In this document: one piece after another, positions 34,501 through 47,050 of the stretch | How positions within the stretch are numbered: the first letter of the stretch is position 1 | Layout of the letters: each line of letters begins with the position of its first letter | Assembly: GCA_021613375.1 (NCBI GenBank) | Contig: CM038716.1 | Location: 15,468,024 to 15,532,023, forward strand | Reading direction: 5' to 3' | Length of the DNA stretch: 64,000 bases | Source: Megaleporinus macrocephalus | Lineage: Eukaryota > Chordata > Actinopteri > Characiformes > Anostomidae | The notes under the pieces: model-generated | What the model saw: only the letters and a program-made list of their open reading frames with translations | What the model was told of the DNA's origin: nothing | The model's database searches: none | Translations under genes and position numbers: made by a program

Positions 34501-37500
34501 GAATTAATGAGGACTAAATCGTAGCCCTGGAGGATGCCCTGATGCTAAACTGGATAGAGTGATTCACTCAACATTCATGCTTGCAAGACAAAATAAGAGA
34601 GTGCACTCTCTTCACTAGCAACAAGGGCAGCCAGGCATGCTGCATATTCTAATATACTCAAATTACTGGCCCTTTCCCCAACTCTGTCGTGAGGTTTGGC
34701 AGATGGGTTTGTGTTGATATACTGTGGTTTGCTGTTTAGTATGGATTGTAATATGCAAGGTTTGAGCGCTTGAGCTATGGGATTCTCAACACTAATGGCT
34801 TATTATTGATTTGTTTAATCAGAGTAACAATAAAAGACCACTGACATGAATTAAACAGTTAGGAAAACGTTTGGGTGCCCCGGTTAGTTTATGATTTGTA
34901 GATATTCGAAGTGATTCAGCACATCGTCTGCAGAGAACACACTTCTGTACATTTCTGCACAATTACTGAATTTATTCACTGAATTGAACACATAGGGGAA
35001 AAAGTAAAACATACAATGTGGCCTGTGCATTTTAGATTTTATGCTTTTCCCGGTATGTTAAATTCAGTAAATAAACAATAATGGTATTTGAATTTTGCTA
35101 CAGTAAAGTCTGCTCCGTGTAGACGTGTTAATTTACTTTTACAGTAAACAAAACATGTAATTTAGCTTGTTTTAATGTTTTATTCATTCTTATTTATGAA
35201 CCGTTCAACTTGGTAGATTCTTATATGCCACAACAGCACTGGGACATTAAGAGAGAGGTGTAGATGGAATAGATTTTTTTCTGACACCCTTAAAGGGTTA
35301 AAACACTCACATTTTGTAGTAGAAAAACACACAAATATACATTGGAGGCTAATGCACCATTATCTGCTTAATTATAAAGTTGAGGTTGGTTTATAAATTA
35401 GCAGAATTTGCACATAATGTTGGTATAGATTTATCCAGTGACTAAGAAACAGTATCAAATGCAAATCGGTCATTGCTGACTGATGTATGATTAGCTTCAT
35501 AAGATGAGAATTCCTGGTGACACTAATCAGATCCACGCATCAGTGATTCGGTTTTCTATATAGGGTCAGCTCATACTATAAATCATAACCCAGTATTGCG
35601 GCTTAAGCTGCTGTCACTCTAGACATTAGAACTACAAGCTACATACTTCCTTACTAATAATACTACACTAATGAATGGAGTTTTAATGGTGGTAAACTAT
35701 TTTTGTGCAGTTTGTCAGCTAGCTAACTCACTAATCACAAACAGTAACGAGCAAAAGTAAACAGAATTATTAATTATAGCCGATTAATTGAAGTCTCGTG
35801 AAAGGGCAGTAATGGTGGTAGTCAGCGTGCAGGTATGGTGAGCAAAGGAGCGAACGTCTCAGCTACTGAGTGTCTTGCAGTCTCTATTTTGTGTGTTTTT
35901 TTAAAGCCAGTTGGGAAGAAGTGTTTAAAAAGTCGTGCTTAATCAAGTCAAGTCAAGTTTATTTCTATAGTGCTTTTTACAACAATGTCATAAAGCAGCT
36001 TTAGAGAGTTTTGAAAGCATGAAAACGTGAAGTCACAACGTATCCCCCTGTGAGCAAGCCAGAGGCAACGGTGGCAGGGAAAAAGTCCCTCAAACTGGAG
36101 GAAGAAACCTTGGGAGGAGCCAAAACTCACAAGGGGAGACCCATCCTCCTCTGGTCAAACAGTAGTTAGAGTTTATTAAGCTAAATTCAAAATAGAAAGT
36201 AAGAGAACTTGAGTCTGAACGGTAAACGCTTTAGAAACTGCACAGGTGGTACATCTGGATGATACAGCAGATGGCATGAATGAGGAGGAGAACTGGTTGG
36301 TGCCAGGTGACGAGGTGGCCCAGATGGTTAGTCCTTCAAGTATTATTCCTCGACACTGATAATGTTATTGTTTCCTCCATTTTTAATATTTAGTCCTGGG
36401 CCGCCCATTCAGAGGTCAACACAGCCAAAGCTGTAAGTAACCGAAGTTGAACTCGACACTCAGGCCCTGAAAACCCTGAAAGCTACTGCCTTTTCCTAGC
36501 GATCCTCCTCTTCCTCTCCTCTATGACTCGGAAAACACATTTTGTGACAACATGTTTCTGGCCCTGGAAGCCTCCGTCACTCATAGCACTGAATTAAAAT
36601 AACATTAAGGTCAGTTTACAGTATTTAGCTTGCAAGTGCTGGTGTGACTGGACCTGTATTTGAGGTCTCCTTAGTAACGGACACAGTTGAAACTGCGGTG
36701 TCGTGAATTAAGGGACTTGCTTATTTGTACGTACTTTGTAAGGAGCACCACATACAGACATGTGCAGACACATAAACACTAGAGAGCATTTCAGCAGCGT
36801 TTGAGATGAAAGAAAGGTCACAGACACCCCCAGTAGGGGACACTGCTTGGATCTTGCTCCGATTGACCTTTCGGTGGTGACATTATTTTCAGAATTTTTA
36901 AAGTACTCCCTCTGCGCCCAGTTCCCCCCGGCTCTCAGTAACCTTATCATACAGCCTGAGAGGCAGCCCACCAAAAACCACTTCTCCACGATGGCTTCTT
37001 TGTTCCAGCTTGTTTAAATAGCCACAGCGTGATAAAGCGGAAAACTGCAATGAACTAAAATTAAATAAAAAAATAAGCTAATTAATTAATCTCACCAACC
37101 TAATGTTTTCCTAATATTTTAAATCATTTAACTGGCCCAGTTAAAGTTCTGTGAAATGCTTGTGGTGGCAGTGTTTTAATGTTGTATCTAATAGAAATAT
37201 TAAACTGCACATGAATATTAAAATACTTTTTCCTGCGTGCTCCACTTATACTACAGATGAAATAAATTTTTCATGACCATTTTACAAGCTTTCTTTATCC
37301 CTTGCAAATCAGCACTCAAAGTTGAAACACTTCTTAGAACTTTAGTATGAATGGCTGATCTAAACCACTGTATGCTGAATTAGTGGATATATGTAAATAA
37401 CCTGGTCACAGTCATTTCAAGACAAGCTGTTTTTGCAGTATGGACTTCATATGTGCACCGCATGGTCTGAGTAGTAAATGGAACAGTTTAAAACCTTGAC

Positions 37501-40500
37501 AGACTTCTACATCATATGAGCCCTTTAAATGTTTCCTATTGAGGAAATACATCTGGTTGATCAACAATATATACAACTCCACCAATCAGCTCCACCAGTG
37601 AGTCTCCCACATTTCCAGTGCAGTATCCAAGCCAGTAGTGGGATGGTGCAGTATTTTGTTACTAGTTACTTTTGTTTAGTTTAAGTATTAAACATGTTCC
37701 AGAAAGTTTACACTGTGCTTTAACTTTAAAAATGTTTCTATTATGTTTTTAATACATGTTTTGATATAACATGTACTTTAGTCTACAAAATAAGACAGCA
37801 GAACAGAGTAAACTTCTCTTGCATTACATTACAGGTTAAACTGGTTCACAGAAACATCAGCATAGTCTGAATATCAAAATAAAGCAATGAAGAGAATAAT
37901 ATGCTATATAAAATAAAGGAAAAATAAAAGCTCAATAACAGAAACCAGGAAGACTGCAAGACCTGCTGAAAGCTTAATTCTTAATTAAATTAATTAATTC
38001 TTCCTTCTTGTGCGCATTCTCAGTAGTGTTAATATGCCCACTGTTTTGTTTAACACAGTGTTTTAGGGTCAACTTCAGTTATATTAGTCACTGAATATAA
38101 TATTGTATGGATGGTGAGAAATACATAGTTAATATATGTTCTATCTTTAAACTGCAAACCATTGGCTAGTTGTACATTCTTCTTGTACTACAATATCAGG
38201 AACCAGAGAATGACTTGATAATAAAAGTGATATGATATGTAATAATAGTGCACAGTTAAGGAAAAGATCAAATCATTTCTCTGTAATAAAATAAATAAGA
38301 AACTAAGTAATAAAGTCATCCCAAGTGGTTTGAAGATACATCACACAGCTCAATGTAGAGAAACTTAACAAGTGTGACTTTCTCTAAATGTTGGTGATAT
38401 GATCGTCCATATAATTCTCCTTACTTTAGGTTTCTTGGCAAATTTAATCATTCAAGTTAATCTCCTGCTACAGTTCACTTCTTCTTTCCTGACCCAATTC
38501 ATCAGCCCAACAACAAAGTCTTGCCCATTTGACCTTGAATGATTTTGTGATTTTCAGGTATTGATTGATACATAACTTGATACTCTAGTATTCTTCTAAA
38601 ATGTAAAAGGAGGTAACTGTATTCAGAATACTGCCTCAGACTTTATTCCTATACATCTCAACTCTAAGTATAGTAACTATTTAAAATCAGTGCTATCTCT
38701 AGCTAAAACACATGTATTTCCATTTTATCAATTTGTTTTCATCATTTAAGTTTAAGTTGGAATGCCCCAAAATAACTTGGAAATAATTCTGGTTTCATTG
38801 ACCTACATTAAAAGTAAAATACTCTGTTGTATAAGTTGCCATTTTGGAGGTACTTGTTTTCCTTTTTTTTTTAATGTTTTCTGTTTATGTTACTTGACTC
38901 TACAATGACTTGCATGTACCTCTCTGCCATAAATAAATTAAAAAATGTGTTTAGGGCTAAACGCTTTTCTCAAAACAAACAGCTTTCTGTAATGTAGTGG
39001 CAATAAGATGTAAGTTTCTCATCATCATCACTGTGATGAATTCTTACTTGGCAAGTTTCTCTGCAACAGAATGTGTTTCACATGTAATCACTCAGAATGA
39101 CTGTTTAATCATTGAATTATCAAGAAATTCCACTTTTACTGTGCTGATCATATAAGACTGACTTGCCAACACAAGCTGCACAAAAGTTTAACAGCATTAA
39201 GCATCTTCATGAGTTCCTATTAGCCGCATTTCTTCTGAAAGTGCAGCTGTAAATGTTTATCTTTACAGATTGATGACTGCACTTTCTAGCAGCTCCACTG
39301 TTTTCCCCAAACCATAACATCTTTGTTTTGGCATCAAGGAGTGCATCTGGAGTTCAGCTGTGTAGGTTTTCTCAATATCGAGTAATTCTGGGTGGAAATG
39401 TGCTGAGTCATGTTATGTAAATAGTATGGCACACTTGGTTTCGCTTGGCCGAAGGCCAGTTTGTCCTGCTGAGGGAAAGAGTGGAGAGATGCAGGTTTTG
39501 CCTTCCATAAATGATTTGCTAAAAGGCTCCCAACACTTGGCCTACTTTCAGACTGAGAGATCCTGGGGCAGTAAGCCACTACAGGAGCAAGGCAGCAGCA
39601 GAAAACCAAACAGAGGTGTGCACGCAATCAGTCACATAGCCCATTTCTATATATCCATAGAACTGAACTGCAAGGTGAAATGCTAGTTCATTAATAGTAA
39701 CCCATGTAGTCATCCAACCTCTGAAACAGGTCGTCCTCATAGCTTCATCGTGCCTGCTTAGAAACTACTCCTGTTTTTCTCTTTATGTACTCAAGAAACA
39801 AGACAGTGTGCATGCGCCACAGTACATTTGTCATCAAATTGATGTGGAAACAGAATTCACCCCTTCACTAACATTACCCAACCTGTTAGAAAGATATACT
39901 GAATTACCAGTGAATTACATCATGCTTTTGTTATTGCCAGCGAGAACCAGTTAACCCATTTCACCACTAATTTTTACAAATAGTTCAATGTTGAGAAACT
40001 TACTGACATTTGCCCAACATAGCCATTTCGGCCCACTTCTACCCGTGCAGCTCCGCTTAAAAGTAAATGACATCCTATATTTCATGTACATGTAAAATGA
40101 TTTTCTCCTGAAATGACTGTCATATGACAGACCTGCCTTAAGTCGCCTTTACTCTTCCATGGCAGAGGCATACTGATCATTTAAACTAGGTTCATACAGG
40201 ATGCATTGTAAGTGGAGTATGGAGTGGTAAGTAACTTTTCGTTAATCACACACACTCATTCAAACTGAATACATTTAAAGCATTTAAAGGAAGATTAGCT
40301 TAGCAGGTTCACCTCTATATGAGAGCTCGATCATATCACTTAAAAGTGAATACAGCCTTAAAGGCTCCACTGTTTTTGTAGCATAATAATACAGTTCATG
40401 AGTTGTTCACATTATTGGCTGCTTCGTAACTACTTAGAATTAGTTTATTACTTTCTTACTGATTATTTGTCTGCATGTAGATGTTCTCCCAATCCCACAT

Positions 40501-43500
40501 GCACTGGATTGGTTATTGCATGACATTGCAATTTAGTCCCACATTGCAAGGTGTCGTAGTGGAACCAGTGGGTCCCGCAGGAGTCATGCGAGAGTGCAGA
40601 CCTCTGCTTCTTCTTTTTCTCAGTAATTTCTTGAGTTTTCATTTAGTTTTCATGTTTTTATTACAGCTAACAAGCACATTTATGCACTGCTGGTTTTTGT
40701 GGTAAAAAAAATATCATCACTAAAATAGTGGTAAATCTGATAAATATGTCTTGACTGGGAACTATTTTGCCTTCAAACACCCTGAACATATCTCTTAGCC
40801 ATAAATGAATTTTAAAAAAAATATTCATTTATATATATATATATATCTGGTTCCTATCACCATCACTGAAAACAGTTACCACATCAAACCACTCAGAACG
40901 ATTTGTTTGCATCTTAACAGTTAAATTATGTGTAATTTTGAAGAATCAGTAAAAGGCTTATTATTCAGTAGCTATTTCTAAGTTGTGTAGTTAAGGGAGT
41001 GAAGAGGGGACCCCCACACAGAACCTTGGTCTTAAAAGGGATGTTGGAGTTTTACATTTATATAAGCCTGTGAAAAGGAGCCAGCTCATGCTTATTAGCA
41101 CTACAAAAGATAAGAGAAAGCTGTAGTGAGTGAAAGCTGTCAGGTCAGAGGAGACAGCTGCAGAGTTGAGCGAGAGGACAATGGTGCAGGATCTTTCAGA
41201 CGCAGTCACTGTGTGTGCAGAGCAGCATTCTGCTTATATAACACTGCTCATGTAGTATCACTGCTAACCTCTACAGACAGCTCGGGAAGGCGTACAGGGC
41301 TATACTTTTATGGGCAGTGGAGTGTGGATATAATGCATGTTTTCACTGCAAGTGAGCCATGAATTAGTGGCCAGAGTCTAGTCAGAGTTAACCCGCAGAG
41401 CACTCATGTATAAATAGCTGGAAACAAATGAAGTACTGCTGTGGTTTTTAAAACCACTTTGTTTGATTTATGGTATACATGCACGATGCATACATTTATT
41501 ATCCTTGCTAGACTTTTATGCATTTAACTGAATGTGCAAAAGTTTGGAAATACTTGTGTACCCAACATTGCTTTGAGAGGTTCCTCACCTTTGCTGCAAT
41601 GACAGCTCCTGTTCCTCTAGAAAGGCATTATACCAGATGTAGGAACATTGCAGATTTGATTGCATCTAGCCTCATTGGCGAGGTTAGGTATTTTTGGATC
41701 ACAAATGTAACTTCAGCTCTTCCTAAAGGTATTGTGTGATGCTTCATTACTACACAGTACACAGTTCAACTGATCTGTAACCCCTCTTGCTGACACTTGT
41801 CATTGAACATGATGAAACAGCAGATAAATTCGTTATTCACTATTTCTTATCGACATATAGTGTATAATGAGCACTATTTGTGTATTAGAAACATCAAGCT
41901 TGTACTTTTATACTAGTTTCGTACTTATAAGAGTTCCACTATATATATAGAAGGTGTAGAATTACACCTGTTGGTTTTCATGCCACAGGACCACTGCTGA
42001 CCACATATTATTGGGGTAGTGGACCATCTAAACACAGCAGTGACAAGGATATGGTGGTGGTATGACAGTATGTGCCCAGACCTGCCTGGCTGGGTTAGTA
42101 TTAAGACTTTTTTATTGTTTAAAGGAGCGATTTGTAAGATAACATAACCTGTCAAATTAGTTCTCCTGACAATAAGGAGCACCGTATCACCAAAAAGTTA
42201 TGTAACGTATTCACAACTATAATAAGAAATGAACAGTGTTAGCTCTCCAGAGAAACGTACGCGGCTCAAGTTCACGGTCCATATTGCAGCTTTATTTTTG
42301 GTTTACTGAAAACAACGCCAAACACAGCGAGAAGAAACACAGCCTCTCCACAGGCTAGCAGCTAAAATCACAATCTCTGCTCTGTTCCGCTTATAAAAAT
42401 CCTTAATACAAATAAACCTAAAACAGCAGAACATTACATAACATAGCAAGCCATGCCCCGTCGTACTGGACCCTTACTAGGGTCGTGATGAATGCCTTTC
42501 ATAACTTAACCCCCTCTGTGAAGCGCAGCTAAACCTGTGCATGCAGTGCACCCAGAGCCCCCAACTATGGTCTTACAAATTCTTTACAATCCCTCATCTG
42601 GTATACAATAGCACAACAAGACATTTTTGTAATTATTCTTTAGATCTCATCCATTTCACTTGTGTTTGTTGTCTTTCTGCCACCACAGTACGCCTGCAGT
42701 GGCCAGTGGTGTGACCATGATGATCTATACAGTTGCTAGTGAACGTATACCATATGAGCAGTTTTTAACCTTTTTGTTTAGAAACAGTTAGTGATAAGTA
42801 TGGTGATTAATCAAGGAAGCATATATGTTCAATTTCTAGTAGCAAACATTTTATATTTAATTAAATATAATTTGTAACTACAAACATGTGTATTTCTGCT
42901 GGTGTGGGTTTTCTCTCTCAGTGATTTCCACTAAAGCTACTTGCGCTAATAGTTTCTCCAGCTCTGACCTGCGGATTCCCTGTTTTTCATTCAAACTGCA
43001 AAGCAGTCACTAAGCTTAGTGATTAATGATTGCTTTTCAATTTGAATGAAAAGTAATCGTGACAGCCCTTGTCAGCTGTCCTGAAAGTGAACGTGGTAAT
43101 GCACTGAATCCACTTGATGTGTAGCAAGCACTTGCCAGTACTTGTGTTGGTGTAGTATGCTTTACTCTGATTTAATAATGATTTAGGCAAGTCAGTTCCA
43201 TGCATTTCTTTTTTTCAGCATGTAGACACGCAGGAGACACAGTGAAGGCGGTTAACACTCACTCACTCGCCACAGGGACTGCAGCGAGGACTACTGGGCG
43301 ATGTTAGATTGTCACTGTGAATCTGTGTCTCTCTCTCCGCAGGAAGAGCACATGCCGGAGGAGGTGAATATTGATGAACTTCTGGACCTCCAGAGTGATG
43401 AGGAGAGGACGAAAAGGCTTCAGGTGCAGTCCTGTTCACCCCGCGCTCTGCTAAGCTAATAAACAAAACCTTTTTACATTATCATACGTTTACATTTAAC

Positions 43501-43951
43501 ATCATTTCTGACCTTTTTCTTACAGGATATTCTACAAACTTGTAACAGCAACACAGAAGTAAGTATTTGCTGTCGTCGTGGCAGATGTTTTCTTTTTCTT
43601 TCTTTTGGTCTGGTACAATGGCCCACCATGATTAACAAAGCTGGTCTGTCTTCCACTGAACAAAGCCTCTTTAACACCACATGCTGTACTGTACTTCACA
43701 GCACAGAGAGTGATTCAATGGCCAGCAGTGGAGATATCAGCAGTGTTGACTACTCAGCATGTTGAAATGATTCAATCACACATTTGCATTCTATTAGGTT
43801 TAATGTATTTTTATTTTGGGGGCGACACGGTGGTGCAGTGGATAGCACTGTCGCCTCACAGCAAGAAAATCCGTAAAAAATGCTTCTAGCATGCGAGTTG
43901 ACTCGCTGTGGCGACCCCTGTTGGAGAGAAAAAGCCAAAAGGTGTGTGTGT

Positions 43952-44007
<56 letters not shown>

Positions 44008-45857
44008 ACTGTGTTTTCATTTTGGCATTACAAGCGCTTGAAGCAACATATTGAAGGTCAGGTCTATAAATATTTGCATATCAACAAAGCTGTTGTTTAA
44101 GCTGTCTATATTTAGCATATTAGAGCTGAAATTAAACAATGAAGATGAGCTCAAACCCCAATTCAAGTGAATGGTGTAAGAATTACAACCATTTTCATAC
44201 ATAACCCACCCAACTCCTTTTTAGGGGTTCAAAATTAATTGGATAGGTGAACAAGTAAGATAAAAAAATAAAATAAAATGTTCATTTTTAATATTTGGTT
44301 GTAAAAATGGTCTAAAATCCTCAGACGTCACAAGAAACTGGGTCTCTTCACTAGTTATGTTCCTGGAGGCCTTGACTTGAGGTCAGGTGACTTGCTTCAT
44401 TGCAGAACATTTATCTTCTTTGCCTTTAAAAAAAGTCTTGCTTTGCCCTGGCTTGTTGTACATCTGCACTGTGAAGCAGAATTTATGCAGCTGCTTCTGT
44501 CAGAAGTCACATCACCAATTTATCAACTTCTGTCATCTTCCAGACCTTTTCCAGGTGTTTCTGGGCTCAGATCATCCTGTCTTTTTAAGAATGTATCACA
44601 TAGTCAATTTGAACACAGCTAATGTTGTCCGTTATGCTACTGTTAGTGTGTGTTGTGCTTGTACAAGTGCAGACACATCAGTGTTGCTGGAGCCATTAAA
44701 CACTGTGTCCACTCCACCAGACACTCCTTACTGGTCCACCTTGTAGATGTAAAGTCCTTTCGTTCTTCATCAGTGGTCACAGGATGCTGCCCATGGGATT
44801 CTGTTGGCTGGATATTTTTGGTTGGTGGACTGTTCTCAGTCCAGCAGTGACAATTTACAACTCCAGCCGCCCTGCTGTGTCTGACCCACTCACACCAGCG
44901 CAACCCACACTAACTAACACACCAGCACCTCGTCTGTGTCACTGCAGTGCTGAGAATGATTCACCATCTAAATAATACCTGATTTGTGGTGGTCCTGTAG
45001 GGGTCCTAACCACTAAGTATACAGATAACAAAGTATACAGATAAACAAAGTATACAGATAAACAAAGTATACAGATAAACAAATGGTCTATAGTGCAAAA
45101 TTGTAGAACTACAAAGTGCTACTATATGGTCAGTGGTAAAATGGACTATGAGTGTAGATACAAGGAGGTTTACGTTAAGTGTCCAGTCAATGTATATATT
45201 GTATTAAGAAAAAATGCAAGATAATACATGTATATTACATGGGACATGTCAGGGGTTTCTGAAGATATTTACCTGATGGCACTGTGTATAATGTATAATC
45301 ATTTCTAGAATAGAATTTCGTTTACTCTAGATTTAAGCAAAAAAAGTCCAGGGCCAAGGTATAGATTGCACATCATGCATTAAACCATGAGCTGTGAAGC
45401 TGCTCAAGCTGTACAAACATTAAATAAATTATGGGACCACAATGTCTAGACTCTTGTCTGCTTTTAGACAATTACTTCTAGTTTTCCTTTGCTGCCCTCT
45501 GCTGACTAGTCCTATGAGAACAATGGATCACTGATTCTTCAGTGCATTAATCAGAAAAAAACTATTTCAAGCACTCCCTCCAGCCCCCCACATTCCGTTC
45601 ATACTGCAAGAAATGTCACGTCATGAGGTCCAAAGTCTTGCTCCGACAGGGACGTTATGTATTCCCTACCTACCATTAGAATTGAGTCTGCAGTGTCCTG
45701 ATCTTCTCTGTGATCTGCCCAGGTGTTCATAAAGGAGCTGGTCCTGAAGCTTCATGGGCTGCAGAAACAAGAGGACCTCCACAATGACGGCATTGAGCAC
45801 GCTCAGCTCCACATCTTCCCCAACCGCCAGAGCTCCCCTGACACAGAGATACATTGA
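28116..45857 (+). CDS. ppp1r14a: PPP1R14A / CPI-17 homologue, whole gene (4 coding exons, 148 aa)
   Basis: Coding exons are 28116-28313, 43343-43423, 43526-43558 and 45723-45857. All borders are GT-AG, all introns are phase 0, and the join is 148 codons plus stop, about the length of mammalian CPI-17. The family inhibits the PP1 catalytic subunit in myosin phosphatase when a conserved Thr is phosphorylated by PKC or ROCK, raising myosin light chain phosphorylation in smooth muscle. Here that Thr is residue 37 in QARVTVKYNRKEL, followed by the LQRRLDVEKWID helix and the acidic INIDELLDLQSDEER segment. The latter points to PPP1R14A rather than the B, C or D paralogues. The C-terminal tail is variable. 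The ATG has a good context (G at -3 and +4). Intron 1 is about 15 kb. The gene lies head to head with spint2. Confidence 0.95.
28543..28590. repeat. (GT)n microsatellite
   Basis: 48 bp of GT, once interrupted by TATG, near the start of ppp1r14a intron 1. Confidence 0.97.
29996..30182. mobile_element. R1-family copy
   Basis: Contains GAATGGGTGGGGTTAAACTG, GCCAAATAGGTAGATTTATG and ACAGTATGGACTACAAAGCG, matching the interiors of the other copies. The right terminus is degraded. Confidence 0.45.
31114..31236. mobile_element. R1-family copy, fragment
   Basis: Contains GAATGTGTGGGCCTAAAACG, GACTGAATTGGTGGATACAT and CATATGGACTGTATGC in the same order as the other copies. Confidence 0.4.
35941..36160. 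repeat. common fish dispersed repeat (TCAAGTTTATTTCTATAG type)
   Basis: It begins AAGTCAAGTTTATTTCTATA and continues with the familiar CATAAAGCAGCTTTA, GAGCAAGCCAGAGGCAACGG and GGAGACCCATCCTCCTCTGG blocks. I know this family from many teleost genomes. Open frames in it are incidental. Confidence 0.65.
37330..37529. mobile_element. R1-family copy with right terminus
   Basis: Contains GCTGAATTAGTGGATATATG and GTATGGACTTCATATGTGCA and ends ATCATATGAGCCCTTTAAA, the inverse of the left end at 2751. This defines the family's terminal inverted repeats. Confidence 0.5.
38755..38880. repeat. R11 dispersed repeat, copy 1
   Basis: The blocks CATTAAAAGTAAAATA, AGTTGCCATTT and GGAGGTACTTGTTTT recur in the same order at 59765-59900. 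Non-coding; family not identified. Confidence 0.5.
41510..41740. repeat. remnant of a common teleost DNA-transposon repeat
   Basis: The segment AAAGGCATTATACCAGATGT through AACATTGCAGATTTGATTGC corresponds to a repeat I recognise from teleosts (usually 'AAGGCATTCCACCAGATGTT'). Degraded; it yields an accidental 73-codon open frame. Confidence 0.45.
41985..42080. repeat. R3-family fragment, inverted orientation
   Basis: GTGGACCATCTAAACACAGC and GATATGGTGGTGGTATGACA correspond to the reverse complement of part of the 44640-45190 copy. Confidence 0.4.
42118..42420. mobile_element. R2-family MITE fragment
   Basis: It begins TTTAAAGGAGCGATTTGTAA, nearly identical to the left end at 7784, and shares the TATCACCAAAA segment soon after. 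The right end is not recognisable, so the limit is approximate. Confidence 0.45.
43343..43423 (+). CDS. ppp1r14a: ppp1r14a exon 2: acidic helix segment
   Basis: 81 nt, acceptor CTCCGCAG|GAAGAG and donor CTTCAG|GTGCAG, phase 0. It encodes residues 67-93 (EEHMPEEVNIDELLDLQSDE...), the conserved acidic part of the PP1-inhibitor domain. Confidence 0.93.
43526..43558 (+). CDS. ppp1r14a: ppp1r14a exon 3: 11-codon exon
   Basis: 33 nt, acceptor TCTTACAG|GATATT and donor CAGAA|GTAAGT, phase 0. It encodes DILQTCNSNTE (residues 94-104), linking two helices of the inhibitor domain. Only 102 nt of intron separate it from exon 2. Confidence 0.9.
43818..43938. mobile_element. tRNA-derived SINE, internally deleted
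   Basis: The 5' part CACGGTGGTGCAGTGGATAG holds a pol III A-box-like TGGTGCAGTGG. The 3' part CTGTGGCGACCCCTGTTGGA with GAGAAAAAGCC resembles the SINE tail. The middle is missing compared with the full fish element. A GT microsatellite follows directly, as often happens at SINE 3' ends. It lies in ppp1r14a intron 3. Confidence 0.6.
43941..44006. repeat. (GT)n microsatellite
   Basis: 66 bp of GT with one GG interruption, directly after the SINE in ppp1r14a intron 3. Confidence 0.97.
44640..45190. repeat. R3-family dispersed repeat, longest copy
   Basis: Contains GTGTCACTGCAGTGCTGAGA, GTGGTGGTCCTGTAGGGGTC, a four-unit 17-bp tandem repeat (45015-45083) and TTGTAGAACTACAAAGTGCT. A fragment in the opposite orientation lies at about 41985-42080 (GTGGACCATCT...GCAGTGAC...ATGGTGGTGG). 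Confidence 0.6.
45015..45083. repeat. 17-bp tandem repeat, four copies
   Basis: Units of about AAGTATACAGATAAACA repeat four times almost perfectly inside the R3 repeat, with no spacers. A local expansion not seen in the 26016 copy. Confidence 0.9.
45492..45505 (-). promoter_or_regulatory. CTCF-like motif
   Basis: On the minus strand TCAGCAGAGGGCAG matches the core consensus at 13 of 14 positions. It lies in ppp1r14a intron 3, shortly before the last exon. Confidence 0.35.
45723..45857 (+). CDS. ppp1r14a: ppp1r14a exon 4: last helix, tail and stop
   Basis: Acceptor CTGCCCAG|GTGTTC, phase 0. It encodes residues 105-148: the conserved FIKELVLKLHGLQKQ helix, then a variable polar tail (NRQSSPDTEIH) and TGA. 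Confidence 0.93.
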   Translation: MFIKELVLKLHGLQKQEDLHNDGIEHAQLHIFPNRQSSPDTEIH

Positions 45858-47050
45858 GAGTGCCCCCCGCCCCTGCTTGCATGGACCAAGATGTCCCTGA
45901 TTACCCACCACTGCCCGTCTTCAGTATTTTAACACAGACTTTTAACAGAAATGCATGAAGAGCATCCAGAGGGAACTATTCCAGCGCTGAGCTTGTACAC
46001 AGCCACTTATCTACACACCGTCTATGACTTTCAGCTTGGTTATCAAGGCCTACTTGTAAATATCAGGTCACTTAGGGTCCCTGAAAGTACATGATCATCA
46101 GTCATCACAGCTAAGTGGATTTTTGGTTCAAGCTGTTTATTTGTGAAGTAATGCTTAAGTTGCTTCCACACCTTTCCTTTGAATGGTCCTCATATGAGCT
46201 TTTGTGTATGTGCCATGAGGAACCCACTGCCACAAACAGTTCATTACTGATATATATATATAGTTGTGATATACTGTCATAACTCAGACACCGTACTCAG
46301 ACTCATGATTATTTTATTGTGGAGGCCAAAGATAATTTATACCTTTAGTGATAGAGACAAACTTTATTAAATATATGTATTTACTTCTTTGTTAGTTTTC
46401 TGTTATGTTGATAGTTGTTCTGTTTGATTTTGTCTTGTGCAAAGTGAAATGTTAAAGCTTAAGCTTGCCATTTAGCAGGCAACTTTTTCATGTCAGAAGA
46501 AAGTGTTCTGGTTGAAATGAAGATACGACGTTTATGTATGTAAATGTGATTGTGAGTGACGTCTACAAGCCTGCACCAATGTTAAAATGTCCACCTAAAC
46601 AGCTGTACAGTAAAACTGTTCTTTGTTTTTTGGGGATTTTTTTTTGCTGCTGCTACATTTAGCTGCTTATACTTACGCTCACATGAACATGTATTTGAAA
46701 TTCTGTAGCATATTTAGTAGCCATAGGGGCAGAAATGCAGGTTAATTGAACTGGCTAATATAGTAAACTGTACCCAGATCCAAAAAATCACACCTAGATT
46801 AATGATTGACAACATTTTAGGGTATGCCACATTAAATTTTGTGTGTCATACCTAAGCGGCCTAACCTAAAACCCTAACAGGCCATTATTCCAGTGTTCAG
46901 TGTAATATTCTCAGGGTCTTTTTCTACCCACTTTATCAAAAATCTTTTTTGAAATGGGTTTTTAAGAAAAAGTAATGTTTGGTAGATTTGGATTTTTTAA
47001 ATATCTGGATGTTCCTGTTTTAAATAAAGAGCTTGGAGTTCAGTTTATGG
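45858..47050 (+). other. ppp1r14a 3' UTR with polyadenylation signal
   Basis: Sequence after the stop is non-coding and AT-rich. The first clear AATAAA on the plus strand is at 47023-47028, followed by TG-rich sequence, giving a 3' UTR of about 1.2 kb. The end is a prediction. Confidence 0.5.

Larger units (their letters stand above)
28314..43342 (+). other. ppp1r14a intron 1 (about 15 kb)
   Basis: No exon can be supported. It holds a GT microsatellite (28543-28590), three R1-family repeat copies (29996-30182, 31114-31236, about 37330-37529), a non-repetitive balanced-composition block (31370-31810), a common fish dispersed repeat (35941-36160), the first member of the R11 pair (38755-38880), a repeat remnant (41510-41740), an R3 fragment (about 41985-42080) and an R2-like fragment (about 42118-42420). 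Other open frames are short and lie in AT-rich DNA. Confidence 0.7.

Noticed and set aside
35948..36130. Minus-strand 60-codon frame
   Set aside because: Translation of a widespread fish repeat, not a gene.
45015..45083. Regular direct repeats as a CRISPR-like array
   Set aside because: The units abut without spacers and lie inside a dispersed repeat in vertebrate DNA; this is an ordinary tandem repeat.
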